IMG/VR virus record: IMGVR_UViG_3300043015_000080
Coordinates: 1 to 26,162 of that record
Origin: a virus
Strand: one strand, 5' to 3'
Length of the DNA stretch: 26,162 nucleotides
The position numbers were made by a program, and so were the translations under genes. The notes under the pieces are model-generated. The model saw only the letters and a program-made list of their open reading frames with translations. It made no database searches and was not told the DNA's origin. Below are positions 11,329 through 17,391 of the stretch, piece by piece (within the stretch, counting starts at the first letter, position 1; every line of letters starts with the position of its first letter).

Positions 11329-12437
11329 CAGAAGTTAATCTTTACCCGTGATTTTTCGCCAAATTCTTTGTGATAGGTGATTGCTTGCATTTGCGGCGAG
11401 CCGACATAACCATGCGTTGCTGAATACTTATCGCGAGACGAAATAGCGCGTAACTGTTCGACCTGAACACCGCCAATGTCTTGCAGCTTTGCGTGATGCA
11501 GGTGACCTGTGAAATAGTACCGCCACTTTGTGTTTCCCCAGATTTCGGGCCATTCATGCGCCATGTGCATCACCAATCTCTCAGCCCTGCCCTTGTCGCC
11601 GTGGTGCGCGGCAAACATGCACTTTCCAAAATCATGCACAAAGAAGTCACTCGGTGTCTTTTCAATCGTCACCCGCGGGTTGTCACGGAACCTCTCATGC
11701 AAAGCAAACATAATCGCGATATAGGAGTTTTCATTGTGGTTCCCGCGAAGAACGCGCACTAGAACCTCTGTGTGCTTGCGTAGGGTTGCGAATATACCCG
11801 CCGAAAGCACCTCTATCGCCAAATCTATGCTTTCGTACTGTGTGCCGCTCATATCGAGCGTGTGCTTGCTTCTTGGGGTTACATAGCTGGTATCGTCAGC
11901 ATGTGTCAGATCGCCAACATCCAGAATAATCGCACGCCGAGAACTAGGGGATAATTCAACCAATTCATCCATTGATCGACGTATGCGTTCTGACGCAATA
12001 TCGAGATTGTAATCATCGCCTGTTTCTTCTTTGATTGCACGCATACCGATATGAGCATCGGCAATGGGATATATTGTCACCAGATCGTCTATAACGTCAC
12101 TGGGAGGCGCAATAGGCTCAAGTGGCTTAATACCCCCTACGCGCTCCTTTATGTGCTGTATGATGCTTTCTAGCGTCTCTACGGCGGTACTCTGCGGACG
12201 AACGAAGTACAATGATGCTTCGTCGGTCTTTATCCAGCCAGAATGTATCTGAGAAATGTCTTCGAGGCCAGTTTCCGACATTGCCTTTCTTATGCCATCG
12301 TCAGCGTCTAAATATTCCTCTGCGGCTTTTATTCGGTAGTGAATTGCTGGTATTGATGTTCCAAGGCGTTCCGCGATTTCCCGTAGCTTCAATCCCTGTT
12401 GTCGCAGTTCGTAAGCCTCGCGTTGGATTTTCTTCAT
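11328..12437 (-). CDS. HTH-metallophosphoesterase
   Basis: A 369-residue protein. Residues 8-40 (YELRQQGLKLREIAERLGTSIPAIHYRI) form a helix-turn-helix; a linker follows; residues 120-315 are a calcineurin-type phosphoesterase with all metal motifs: IADAHIG (D127, H129), VGDLTHADD (D176), RGNHNE (N233, H234), AAHHGD (H278/H279) and GHLHHAK (H312, H314). It should hydrolyse a phosphodiester or phosphomonoester, plausibly DNA ends as SbcD/Mre11 relatives do, with the HTH supplying DNA binding. SbcC is absent. The ATG at 12437 follows GAGAGG and overlaps the Rz1 stop (ATGA). Confidence 0.88.
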   Translation of the reverse strand: MKKIQREAYELRQQGLKLREIAERLGTSIPAIHYRIKAAEEYLDADDGIRKAMSETGLEDISQIHSGWIKTDEASLYFVRPQSTAVETLESIIQHIKERVGGIKPLEPIAPPSDVIDDLVTIYPIADAHIGMRAIKEETGDDYNLDIASERIRRSMDELVELSPSSRRAIILDVGDLTHADDTSYVTPRSKHTLDMSGTQYESIDLAIEVLSAGIFATLRKHTEVLVRVLRGNHNENSYIAIMFALHERFRDNPRVTIEKTPSDFFVHDFGKCMFAAHHGDKGRAERLVMHMAHEWPEIWGNTKWRYYFTGHLHHAKLQDIGGVQVEQLRAISSRDKYSATHGYVGSPQMQAITYHKEFGEKSRVKINF

Positions 12438-12640
12438 TCACACAACCTCTCGAATGTTTCATTGTGAGTAACCGTGTCGATTAAAAGTGAGCGGTCGTTC
12501 TCAATCAAATAGTCGATTGTACTGTCTGAACCAAAGAGGTGTGGTTTAGCTATGTCGCAGTAACTACCCCCCGTTATTCCCGCGCACCCACTTAGAAGCG
12601 CGGTCGGCAAGACCAACGTCATCAAGGGTTTGTATTTCAT
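12434..12640 (-). CDS. Rz1: Rz1-like outer-membrane spanin lipoprotein
   Basis: A 68-residue lipoprotein starting at an ATG (12640) inside the Rz gene in another frame, with 77 bases overlap. The signal MKYKPLMTLVLPTALLSGC has a clear lipobox L16-S17-G18-C19. After a short GITGGSYC linker comes DIAKPHLFGSDSTIDYLIEN and a terminal THNETFERLC motif typical of o-spanins (HNxxxxxLC). With Rz it fuses inner and outer membranes in the last step of lysis. An ATG at 12661 is possible but would extend the signal unnaturally. Confidence 0.86.
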   Translation of the reverse strand: MKYKPLMTLVLPTALLSGCAGITGGSYCDIAKPHLFGSDSTIDYLIENDRSLLIDTVTHNETFERLCE

Positions 12641-12806
12641 CCTGTATTCCCTTCGCTGCAAGCAAATCTTCTAGCCTCTTATCTTTTATTTGGTACTCAA
12701 GGTCTTGCTTCCCATCAGCTTTACCACGGAAATACACCGTCACCACTGCGACCAACGCCGCCCCCACTAACCACAAGTACATCTTTATCTTGGCGAACAT
12801 AAACAT
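12564..12806 (-). CDS. Rz: Rz-like inner-membrane spanin
   Basis: An 80-residue protein with one N-terminal membrane segment (YLWLVGAALVAVVTVYF, residues 10-26) followed by a periplasmic coiled coil (DLEYQIKDKRLEDLLAAKGIQDEIQTL). This is the layout of i-spanins that pair with Rz1. The ATG overlaps the amidase stop as TAATG and the 3' part overlaps Rz1. It is shorter than lambda Rz (153 residues) but typical for podovirus spanins. Confidence 0.85.
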   Translation of the reverse strand: MFMFAKIKMYLWLVGAALVAVVTVYFRGKADGKQDLEYQIKDKRLEDLLAAKGIQDEIQTLDDVGLADRASKWVRGNNGG

Positions 12807-13465
12807 TAACGGTCGCCTTTATTCCACTTCTTCAGGCGTTCCATGTCTATCACTCCGAGTGCTACCATACCCACCAGAGCGAACACGCCCATTATGGCTA
12901 ATTTCTGCCACTCTAGCCCACCTATAACACCAACTAACGGCGTGGCTGCACTTGCCACTTTCGCAACACTCGACGCTTGGATAGTTTTTGACTGAGAAAT
13001 CTTCGTTCTCTCTTTCTTCGGTGTTGGTTCTACGTTGTTCAGCCATTCGCCCACCTGAAAACACGGACACATCTTCGGAGACACTTCATTGTGGCCCATC
13101 ACTGTGTGAATTGCTGGATACTCCATGCGTAGCTGTGCAATGACCTTACGCAAAGAACGGTCTTGTTCTGGGGTGAAGTTGTCCTCGAACTTGTCATCCT
13201 GTGACCCGCCGTGACCACCAAACAAGCTGATCCCGACAGAGGTCTTATTGTGGCCCTTTGCATGTGCGCCAGAGCGTTCAATCGGACGACCATCAACAAT
13301 AGTACCATCACGATCAATCAAGACGTGATAGCCAATGTCTGACCACCCACGTTCCTCTGTGTGCCAGCGACGAATTTCGGATACTTTTTCCTCTGCACGA
13401 CGATCTGCCCACCAGTTTGGGCGCGTAGCTGTACAGTGAACAATGATGGTGTCTATTTTCCGCAT
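12806..13465 (-). CDS. Endolysin: zinc amidase with C-terminal membrane anchor
   Basis: A 219-residue N-acetylmuramoyl-L-alanine amidase of the T7 lysozyme/Amidase_2 family that cuts peptidoglycan stem peptides. IDTIIVHCTAT supplies the first zinc ligand (H10), GYHVLI the T7 Tyr46 region, GAHAKGHN the substrate loop, and GHNEVSPKMC the second and third ligands with the same eight-residue H-to-C spacing as H122-C130 of T7. Unlike T7 lysozyme, a C-terminal tail adds a linker (KKERTKISQSK) and a membrane helix (LAIMGVFALVGMVALGVIDM, about 183-202). The ATG at 13465 is preferred over a TTG at 13474. It lies between the holin-like and spanin genes. Confidence 0.92.
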   Translation of the reverse strand: MRKIDTIIVHCTATRPNWWADRRAEEKVSEIRRWHTEERGWSDIGYHVLIDRDGTIVDGRPIERSGAHAKGHNKTSVGISLFGGHGGSQDDKFEDNFTPEQDRSLRKVIAQLRMEYPAIHTVMGHNEVSPKMCPCFQVGEWLNNVEPTPKKERTKISQSKTIQASSVAKVASAATPLVGVIGGLEWQKLAIMGVFALVGMVALGVIDMERLKKWNKGDR

Positions 13466-13710
13466 GTCTTGCAAACCTCTTTCTTTGTCGCAGGGATTAT
13501 ACCTGAAGGCTTGTTATTTGTATATATACCGAAAAATCCAGCACCTGCGCCGACGATAACGCTTACAAACGCACTCTGGGCATTCGTCACTTCATCCGCA
13601 GGTATCGCCATGAACCACTCAGTAGTTCGATAGAAAGCAACGCCGTATAGCGTCATAATCATGCGAGGCCATATGCGCCATCTATCCAGCCATTCGGGTG
13701 TTATCTGCAT
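13453..13710 (-). CDS. Holin-like small membrane protein
   Basis: An 85-residue protein with two hydrophobic segments: WPRMIMTLYGVAFYRTTEWFMAI (about 13-36) and SAFVSVIVGAGAGFFGIYTN (about 46-65), separated by a short polar ADEVTNAQ turn, and a Cys-containing basic tail (CKTCGK). This WPRxMM...TTEWFM...GAGAxxFGIY pattern is common in marine phages next to lysis genes. Two membrane helices and position before the endolysin suggest a class II-type holin. The frame extends to a TTG at 13722; the ATG at 13710 is taken. It overlaps the amidase start by 13 bases. Confidence 0.75.
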   Translation of the reverse strand: MQITPEWLDRWRIWPRMIMTLYGVAFYRTTEWFMAIPADEVTNAQSAFVSVIVGAGAGFFGIYTNNKPSGIIPATKKEVCKTCGK

Positions 13711-13786
13711 AATATTCCGCAATCCTCTTGTTGGACGTAATAATTACAATATTACCGTTCTTGCCGTAGACGACATACTTCACCAT
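13682..13786 (-). CDS. 34-residue micro-protein
   Basis: A short frame begins inside the end of the upstream gene (ATGGTGA, seven-base overlap) and ends 29 bases inside the holin-like gene. The product MVKYVVYGKNGNIVIITSNK then RIAEYYADNTR has a clear beta-hairpin plus helix pattern and hydrophobic spacing that chance frames rarely show. I have seen similar tiny proteins in other marine phages. Function unknown; it lies between a head-type gene and the lysis cassette. Confidence 0.6.
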   Translation of the reverse strand: MVKYVVYGKNGNIVIITSNKRIAEYYADNTRMAG

Positions 13787-14247
13787 TTGCCCAGATAAAC
13801 ACCCAGATAATAAATGCCCGTAACACAGGCAGTTATAGATAATATGACACCCGTTACGACCTGTATTTGCTCCATGCGCCGTTGCTGCGCTTTTATCGCC
13901 GCTTTTTTTGCGGCGGAACGCTGCTTTCGGGCTTCATTTTGCCACAAAATCCAGCGGTCCCACTGCCCCGCATTTCCGTACAAGCGGATAAAACTTTCGA
14001 GTTCGCGGCGTTGTTCTTTAATCTTTTCAAGGGCTTGGAACTCCTCCCAGTCACCTTCTTCGCCGCCAGTTATCGCTGTGATAGGGCTGTTTTTCTTTTT
14101 CTGAACAGCCTCTTTTATGTCTTCTTCTGCCGCCAAAAATTTGCCGACCGACGACATAAGACCAGCGGTTTCTTTACCGTTGCTGATCGCTGTCCGTATT
14201 ACACTGTAGGCCGCATTTGCTGCCATGATGCTTTCGAGTATTGCCAT
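13780..14247 (-). CDS. Conserved marine-phage structural-type protein with C-terminal anchor
   Basis: A 155-residue protein starting at the ATG at 14247, two bases after the upstream stop; a start at 14283 is less likely as it crosses that gene. Order: Ala-rich helix (ESIMAANAAYSVIRTAI), GKFLAAEEDIKEAV, then EGDWEEFQALEKIKEQRRELESF and LYGNAGQWDRWILWQNEARKQR, a basic helix and a C-terminal membrane segment (VVTGVILSITACVTGIYYLGVYL). I know this EGDWEEFxALExIxEQRRELES pattern from cyanophage and other marine-phage proteins of unknown, usually virion, function. The membrane end and position before the lysis genes leave a membrane role open. Confidence 0.75.
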   Translation of the reverse strand: MAILESIMAANAAYSVIRTAISNGKETAGLMSSVGKFLAAEEDIKEAVQKKKNSPITAITGGEEGDWEEFQALEKIKEQRRELESFIRLYGNAGQWDRWILWQNEARKQRSAAKKAAIKAQQRRMEQIQVVTGVILSITACVTGIYYLGVYLGKW

Positions 14248-14249
14248 AT

Positions 14250-14408
14250 TCAGACGTTCCTGTATTCCGCGCAAGGAACCCACGGGGGCTGGTGTATGTG
14301 GATACTATACTCGATTTCTGGTGATTTATAAATGCAGATCGCGGTCGGTAGTGGCCCGTGGTATGTATACACAACCGTATATACAACTTGGACCAATACC
14401 AACAGCAT
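14250..14408 (-). CDS. Small protein with hydrophobic N-terminus
   Basis: A 52-residue frame fills the 140-base gap between two genes. It starts 15 bases after the upstream stop without a clear Shine-Dalgarno and ends two bases before the next ATG. The N-terminus MLLVLVQVVYTVVYTYHG is hydrophobic, and the rest (AICIYKSPEIEYSIHIHQ, then PPWVPCAEYR) has two Cys and a strand-like pattern, as in small exported proteins. The DNA here also has local palindromes (GTATATAC, GTATAC). Real gene more likely than not. Confidence 0.5.
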   Translation of the reverse strand: MLLVLVQVVYTVVYTYHGPLPTAICIYKSPEIEYSIHIHQPPWVPCAEYRNV

Positions 14409-14423
14409 TAGTCGCTATGAAGG

Positions 14424-14693
14424 TCACTGCCCATTTTTACGGGCCATGCCTTCAACAATGTCTCGGATTGCGTTTAGATTTTCATCTATGCGAGCAAGCA
14501 TGATAGCTTGGTCTTGAGCGGTTTTCTCGATTGCTTGAATGCGTACTTCATGTCTGGCAATGTCACGCGCATTCACTTCTACGTTACTGTCAAGGCTGGA
14601 TATGTACCAGACCATCCCGAAGGTTTGCGCAGCAATGGCTCCTATCAAAGATAGTGGAACCGATTTGCTTAAATGCCAGCTTTCGTTACTCAT
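14424..14693 (-). CDS. Membrane protein with coiled coil (holin-superfamily-like)
   Basis: Eighty-nine residues from the ATG at 14693, next to the upstream stop at 14695. A membrane helix (VPLSLIGAIAAQTFGMVWYISSL, residues 12-34) is followed by a heptad coiled coil (VNARDIARHEVRIQAIEKTAQDQAIMLARIDENLNAIRDI). This single-pass plus coiled-coil layout is found in XhlA-type haemolysins and phage holin accessory proteins. It may take part in lysis timing with the holin-like protein at 13453; a structural role is also possible. Confidence 0.7.
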   Translation of the reverse strand: MSNESWHLSKSVPLSLIGAIAAQTFGMVWYISSLDSNVEVNARDIARHEVRIQAIEKTAQDQAIMLARIDENLNAIRDIVEGMARKNGQ

Positions 14694-14694
14694 A

Positions 14695-14979
14695 TCAGTA
14701 CCCGTTTGCAATTAACTTGCTGTAATCACCACTCATTAGTTTCTTTTTAACATATTCTGCAAACTCTGGCGACCCAATATTAGTACCGCTTTCACGTAAC
14801 CAGATTTCGACGATAGCAAAAGGAATAGAACCAACAAGACGCATATCTGAGCCTTTTTTGTGACCTTCGATGTTGCGCTCTCTGTTGAAGTCCAGAATAG
14901 CCTGAACGTCCTGAGAACGCTTCACTACAACTTTGTCATCCTCGACATGCCAAGACGTGTTTAGAACTGTGTCAGCCAT
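14695..14979 (-). CDS. Conserved small phage protein, 94 aa
   Basis: Starts at the ATG at 14979, overlapping the upstream gene by eight bases. The pattern VVVKRSQDVQAILDFNRERN, then GSDMRLVGSIPFAIVEIWLRESG, then FAEYVKKKLMSGDYSKLIAN is one I know from many tailed phages, where the gene lies shortly after the capsid gene. Its function is not established; head-completion or neck roles have been suggested only by position. It has no membrane segment. Confidence 0.78.
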   Translation of the reverse strand: MADTVLNTSWHVEDDKVVVKRSQDVQAILDFNRERNIEGHKKGSDMRLVGSIPFAIVEIWLRESGTNIGSPEFAEYVKKKLMSGDYSKLIANGY

Positions 14980-15142
14980 CTTTCTTTGGTCTCCCGCGCT
15001 TCTTTGGGGCTTCGACAGCCAAAGCAAAGCCGTTGCCAATCATGAAACGTGCCTCGTCATCGGACACCTCTACAATGTCACCCATTTCCGTGGGCTTGCC
15101 ATTAACGAATGGCTTGCGGTCTGTAATAATCTCGATTTTCAT
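14972..15142 (-). CDS. 56-residue protein with AT-hook-like tail
   Basis: The ATG at 15142 follows GGGAGATAGAT, a strong ribosome site, just after the capsid terminator. The first 45 residues (KIEIITDRKPFVNGKPTEMGD, then VEVSDDEARFMIGNGFAL) resemble small phage proteins in which a strand pair precedes a short helix ending in GxGxA, similar to the Rho N-terminal-like or DUF7370-type domain. The tail KKRGRPKK contains the AT-hook core RGRP (residues 49-52). It may bind DNA at the head vertex; unproved. It overlaps the next gene by eight bases. Confidence 0.72.
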   Translation of the reverse strand: MKIEIITDRKPFVNGKPTEMGDIVEVSDDEARFMIGNGFALAVEAPKKRGRPKKDG

Positions 15143-15160
15143 ATCTATCTCCCGTTGGGG

Positions 15161-15183
15161 AAAAGGGGGCCGCGAAGCCCCCT
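15161..15183 (-). terminator. Terminator after the capsid gene
   Basis: On the minus strand AGGGGGC (15183-15177), loop TTCGCG and GCCCCCT (15170-15164) form a seven-base stem followed by TTTTCCCC, starting seven bases after the capsid stop. The T-run is short, so it likely ends only part of the transcripts, giving high capsid mRNA over downstream neck and lysis genes. Confidence 0.7.
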
Positions 15184-15189
15184 CTTGTT

Positions 15190-16149
15190 TTATGATACGT
15201 CTGCGATAACGCCGTGTGCTTTCTGAGAAGTGACTTCCAAGCCATATTCCGCAGAAATCAAGCGACGCTCTGACAAACCTGTACGCGCCAAAGGCTTTTG
15301 CTGCGCAGTTTGCAGGTAAGCCACTTTTGCGTAAGATGGGTCCAGAACGAACACATCGCGTGAGCGAATGTGACGCGCAGGTACGATTTGCAATTCACCG
15401 AAGTCGGAGATGTACACGTCGATTGCAGCGTTCAGCTTGCTGTCTTCTGCTTCTTTGAAGCGTGTTGCGTTACCTGTGAAGGTCGAAATGGTTTGCTTCT
15501 GAGAAGAACCACAAAGAACAACGGAAGGTTCCGCGCCAGCATCCCAACAATCAGCAATCACGCCTTTCAGCATGTCTTCTGTGATTGTACGCTGTGTGCC
15601 ATCTGTTGCAGCCGCGTCTGGGTAACCAGCTTCGCCTGAACCAGAAGTAGTTGGGTTTGCACCACCTGTGCCACGGTCGACGTTAGTTGTCAAAAACGCT
15701 GGTAGACCCGCAGTCTGACGTGCTGTGCCAGAAGCACCAGCGGACGCAGCTACGTTGTCCAAAAGCATTTTTTCCATGTCACGCTTCATTTCAGACAACT
15801 TATAGGCGACTTGTTTAGCCACTGTCTGAGCGTTGGCAACACCATTAACCGCGTTGTTTGTATCGGAAACCTCTACAACTTTAGCGGAAATCTGTGTGTA
15901 GTTACCTTTGCGAACAGCGTTGGTTGGTGCTGAGTTCGCAGGTGAAGCGTCACCCTCGATCTGACGGTTTGCACCTGCTGCCGCTAGGTCAACTTCACTC
16001 CACTCAAAGTAGGTGTTGTCGACGTTGCGAGTGCCGATTGTTGACATGAAGATAGTTTCAGTCGGTGAGATGGAGGCCAGAGCGTCTGCCAAGTCCTCGC
16101 GGATTGTTGAAACATCATATGTTTCGTTTGTGTTTGCTGTAACAGCCAT
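15190..16149 (-). CDS. Major capsid protein (SU10/DUF5309 type)
   Basis: A 319-residue HK97-fold shell protein. The N-terminus NETYDVSTIREDLADALASI, then TIFMSTIGTRNVDNTYFEWSEVDL, is the hallmark of the SU10-type capsid family (DUF5309). The central part has the long spine-like helix (VAKQVAYKLSEMKRDMEKMLL), a Gly/Ala/Thr-rich loop (about 138-185), and a C-terminal P/A-domain region with DFGELQIVPARHIRSRDVFVLDP and ARTGLSERRLISAEYGLEV. Length fits the family. It follows the scaffold gene after 23 bases with an AAAGGA ribosome site and is followed by a terminator. Confidence 0.95.
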   Translation of the reverse strand: MAVTANTNETYDVSTIREDLADALASISPTETIFMSTIGTRNVDNTYFEWSEVDLAAAGANRQIEGDASPANSAPTNAVRKGNYTQISAKVVEVSDTNNAVNGVANAQTVAKQVAYKLSEMKRDMEKMLLDNVAASAGASGTARQTAGLPAFLTTNVDRGTGGANPTTSGSGEAGYPDAAATDGTQRTITEDMLKGVIADCWDAGAEPSVVLCGSSQKQTISTFTGNATRFKEAEDSKLNAAIDVYISDFGELQIVPARHIRSRDVFVLDPSYAKVAYLQTAQQKPLARTGLSERRLISAEYGLEVTSQKAHGVIADVS

Positions 16150-16172
16150 TGCTGTATCCTTTCATGCAAAAG

Positions 16173-17156
16173 TTAAGAAAGTAACCAGTTAGCCACATCA
16201 TCTGGGCTTCCTGTTCGCTTCATGGCAGATTTTGCTTTCTTCGCTTGATTAGCCTTGCCCGTACTTGCAGCACGTTTTGCTGCGGGTTGAACTACAGGAC
16301 GCGCACCTTGGGCCTTTTTCTGGGCCTGACCAGTTTTCGCTTGTAGTTCACGCCATTTCAAAGCGTCATTGAGGATCATCACTTCCTCGGCGGTTTTCAC
16401 AGTGCCAATCTGTTCATCTGTCAGATTGTAATGCTTCTTTGCCTTAGAGGACATTTCTTGCACGAATACAGTACGCTTTTCAGGATCGGCAAATTCAGGC
16501 ATCCATTCCGCAAGGCGCATGGCCTGTTGTTCAAGAAACTGATTGTTCATTTGCTGTTCTTGAGCCGCTTGCTGCTGTGCAAGATAGCGTTGTTGATTAT
16601 CCCATTGCTGACGTTTCTCAACAGCCCGACGATAGTTCGCTTCTGCTTCCAAAAATCCTAGAGGGTCACTCTCGCGGAGTTCCTCGGATGGATATTCAGG
16701 AACAACAGGAATACCGTTCTGTTGAACTTGGTTAATCATTTGATTTAGCATTTGCTGCCGTTGGGATGTTTCTTGCTGCATCTGCTCAATTTGCTTACGC
16801 ATCTCGGCAGCTTCAGCCATTCCCTTTTGGATATACTTTTGCCCTGAATAGCCACGTTTGAGTTCATCCAAGGTCACCTCTTGCTCTTGACCGTCAACTT
16901 TGACGGTGAACACAGGCTCTTGATCGACTTCGTTCTGTTCAGCTTCTTCGTATTCCTCACTGTCATCATATTCGCTGGATGCAGCAACAGCGTCATCCTG
17001 ATCTTGGTCTTCGGCTTCGACTACTTCGGGCTGATCGCCACCAGTTGCCGTAATAGCTTCGTCCTCTGATCCATCAGAATTATCAGGCGTATTCATAATC
17101 AAGTTGTCGGCAACCGCCTCTAGGTCATTGCCGTTGATTGGGTTAGTCGTTTCCAC
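16173..17156 (-). CDS. Scaffolding protein
   Basis: A 327-residue protein between portal and capsid genes. Residues 1-80 are strongly acidic (long Glu/Asp/Ala stretches); then VKVDGQEQEVTLDELKRGY and SGQKYIQKGMAEAAEMRKQI, a segment known from podovirus scaffolds; a Gln-rich coiled coil (about 115-225); and a basic Ala/Lys tail ending VANWLLS, which would contact the capsid protein. It guides prohead assembly and leaves before packaging. The ATG at 17156 overlaps the upstream gene by 14 bases. Confidence 0.88.
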   Translation of the reverse strand: METTNPINGNDLEAVADNLIMNTPDNSDGSEDEAITATGGDQPEVVEAEDQDQDDAVAASSEYDDSEEYEEAEQNEVDQEPVFTVKVDGQEQEVTLDELKRGYSGQKYIQKGMAEAAEMRKQIEQMQQETSQRQQMLNQMINQVQQNGIPVVPEYPSEELRESDPLGFLEAEANYRRAVEKRQQWDNQQRYLAQQQAAQEQQMNNQFLEQQAMRLAEWMPEFADPEKRTVFVQEMSSKAKKHYNLTDEQIGTVKTAEEVMILNDALKWRELQAKTGQAQKKAQGARPVVQPAAKRAASTGKANQAKKAKSAMKRTGSPDDVANWLLS

Positions 17157-17391
17157 GGTGCTTTCCCTTCCGTTTTATGAGAGCGATTGCATCTACATCA
17201 GATTGCAACACATTCTCGATTTCATTTAAGGCCCTCAAGATAGCGTGTGCGTCTTCACGTTGTTCTATCTCTCCAGCCGCGCTACTTGCGAAAATCTGCA
17301 TCTGCCGATCCCGCAAATCCTTCATGGTGGCTATAAACCACTCATTCTCCAGTAATGACTTCGAGCGTTTAGCCCGTTGCTCAATATCCAT
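17143..17391 (-). CDS. Small helical head-region protein
   Basis: Eighty-two residues, charged and entirely helical: RAKRSKSLLENEWFIATMKDLRDRQMQIFASS, then EIEQREDAHAILRALNEIENVLQSD. This SLLxNEWF...REDAHxxLRALxxIExxL pattern is one I know from small proteins next to phage portal or terminase genes; function is not established. It overlaps the portal by 11 bases and the scaffold by 14, so its translation is coupled to both. Confidence 0.78.
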   Translation of the reverse strand: MDIEQRAKRSKSLLENEWFIATMKDLRDRQMQIFASSAAGEIEQREDAHAILRALNEIENVLQSDVDAIALIKRKGKHRGND

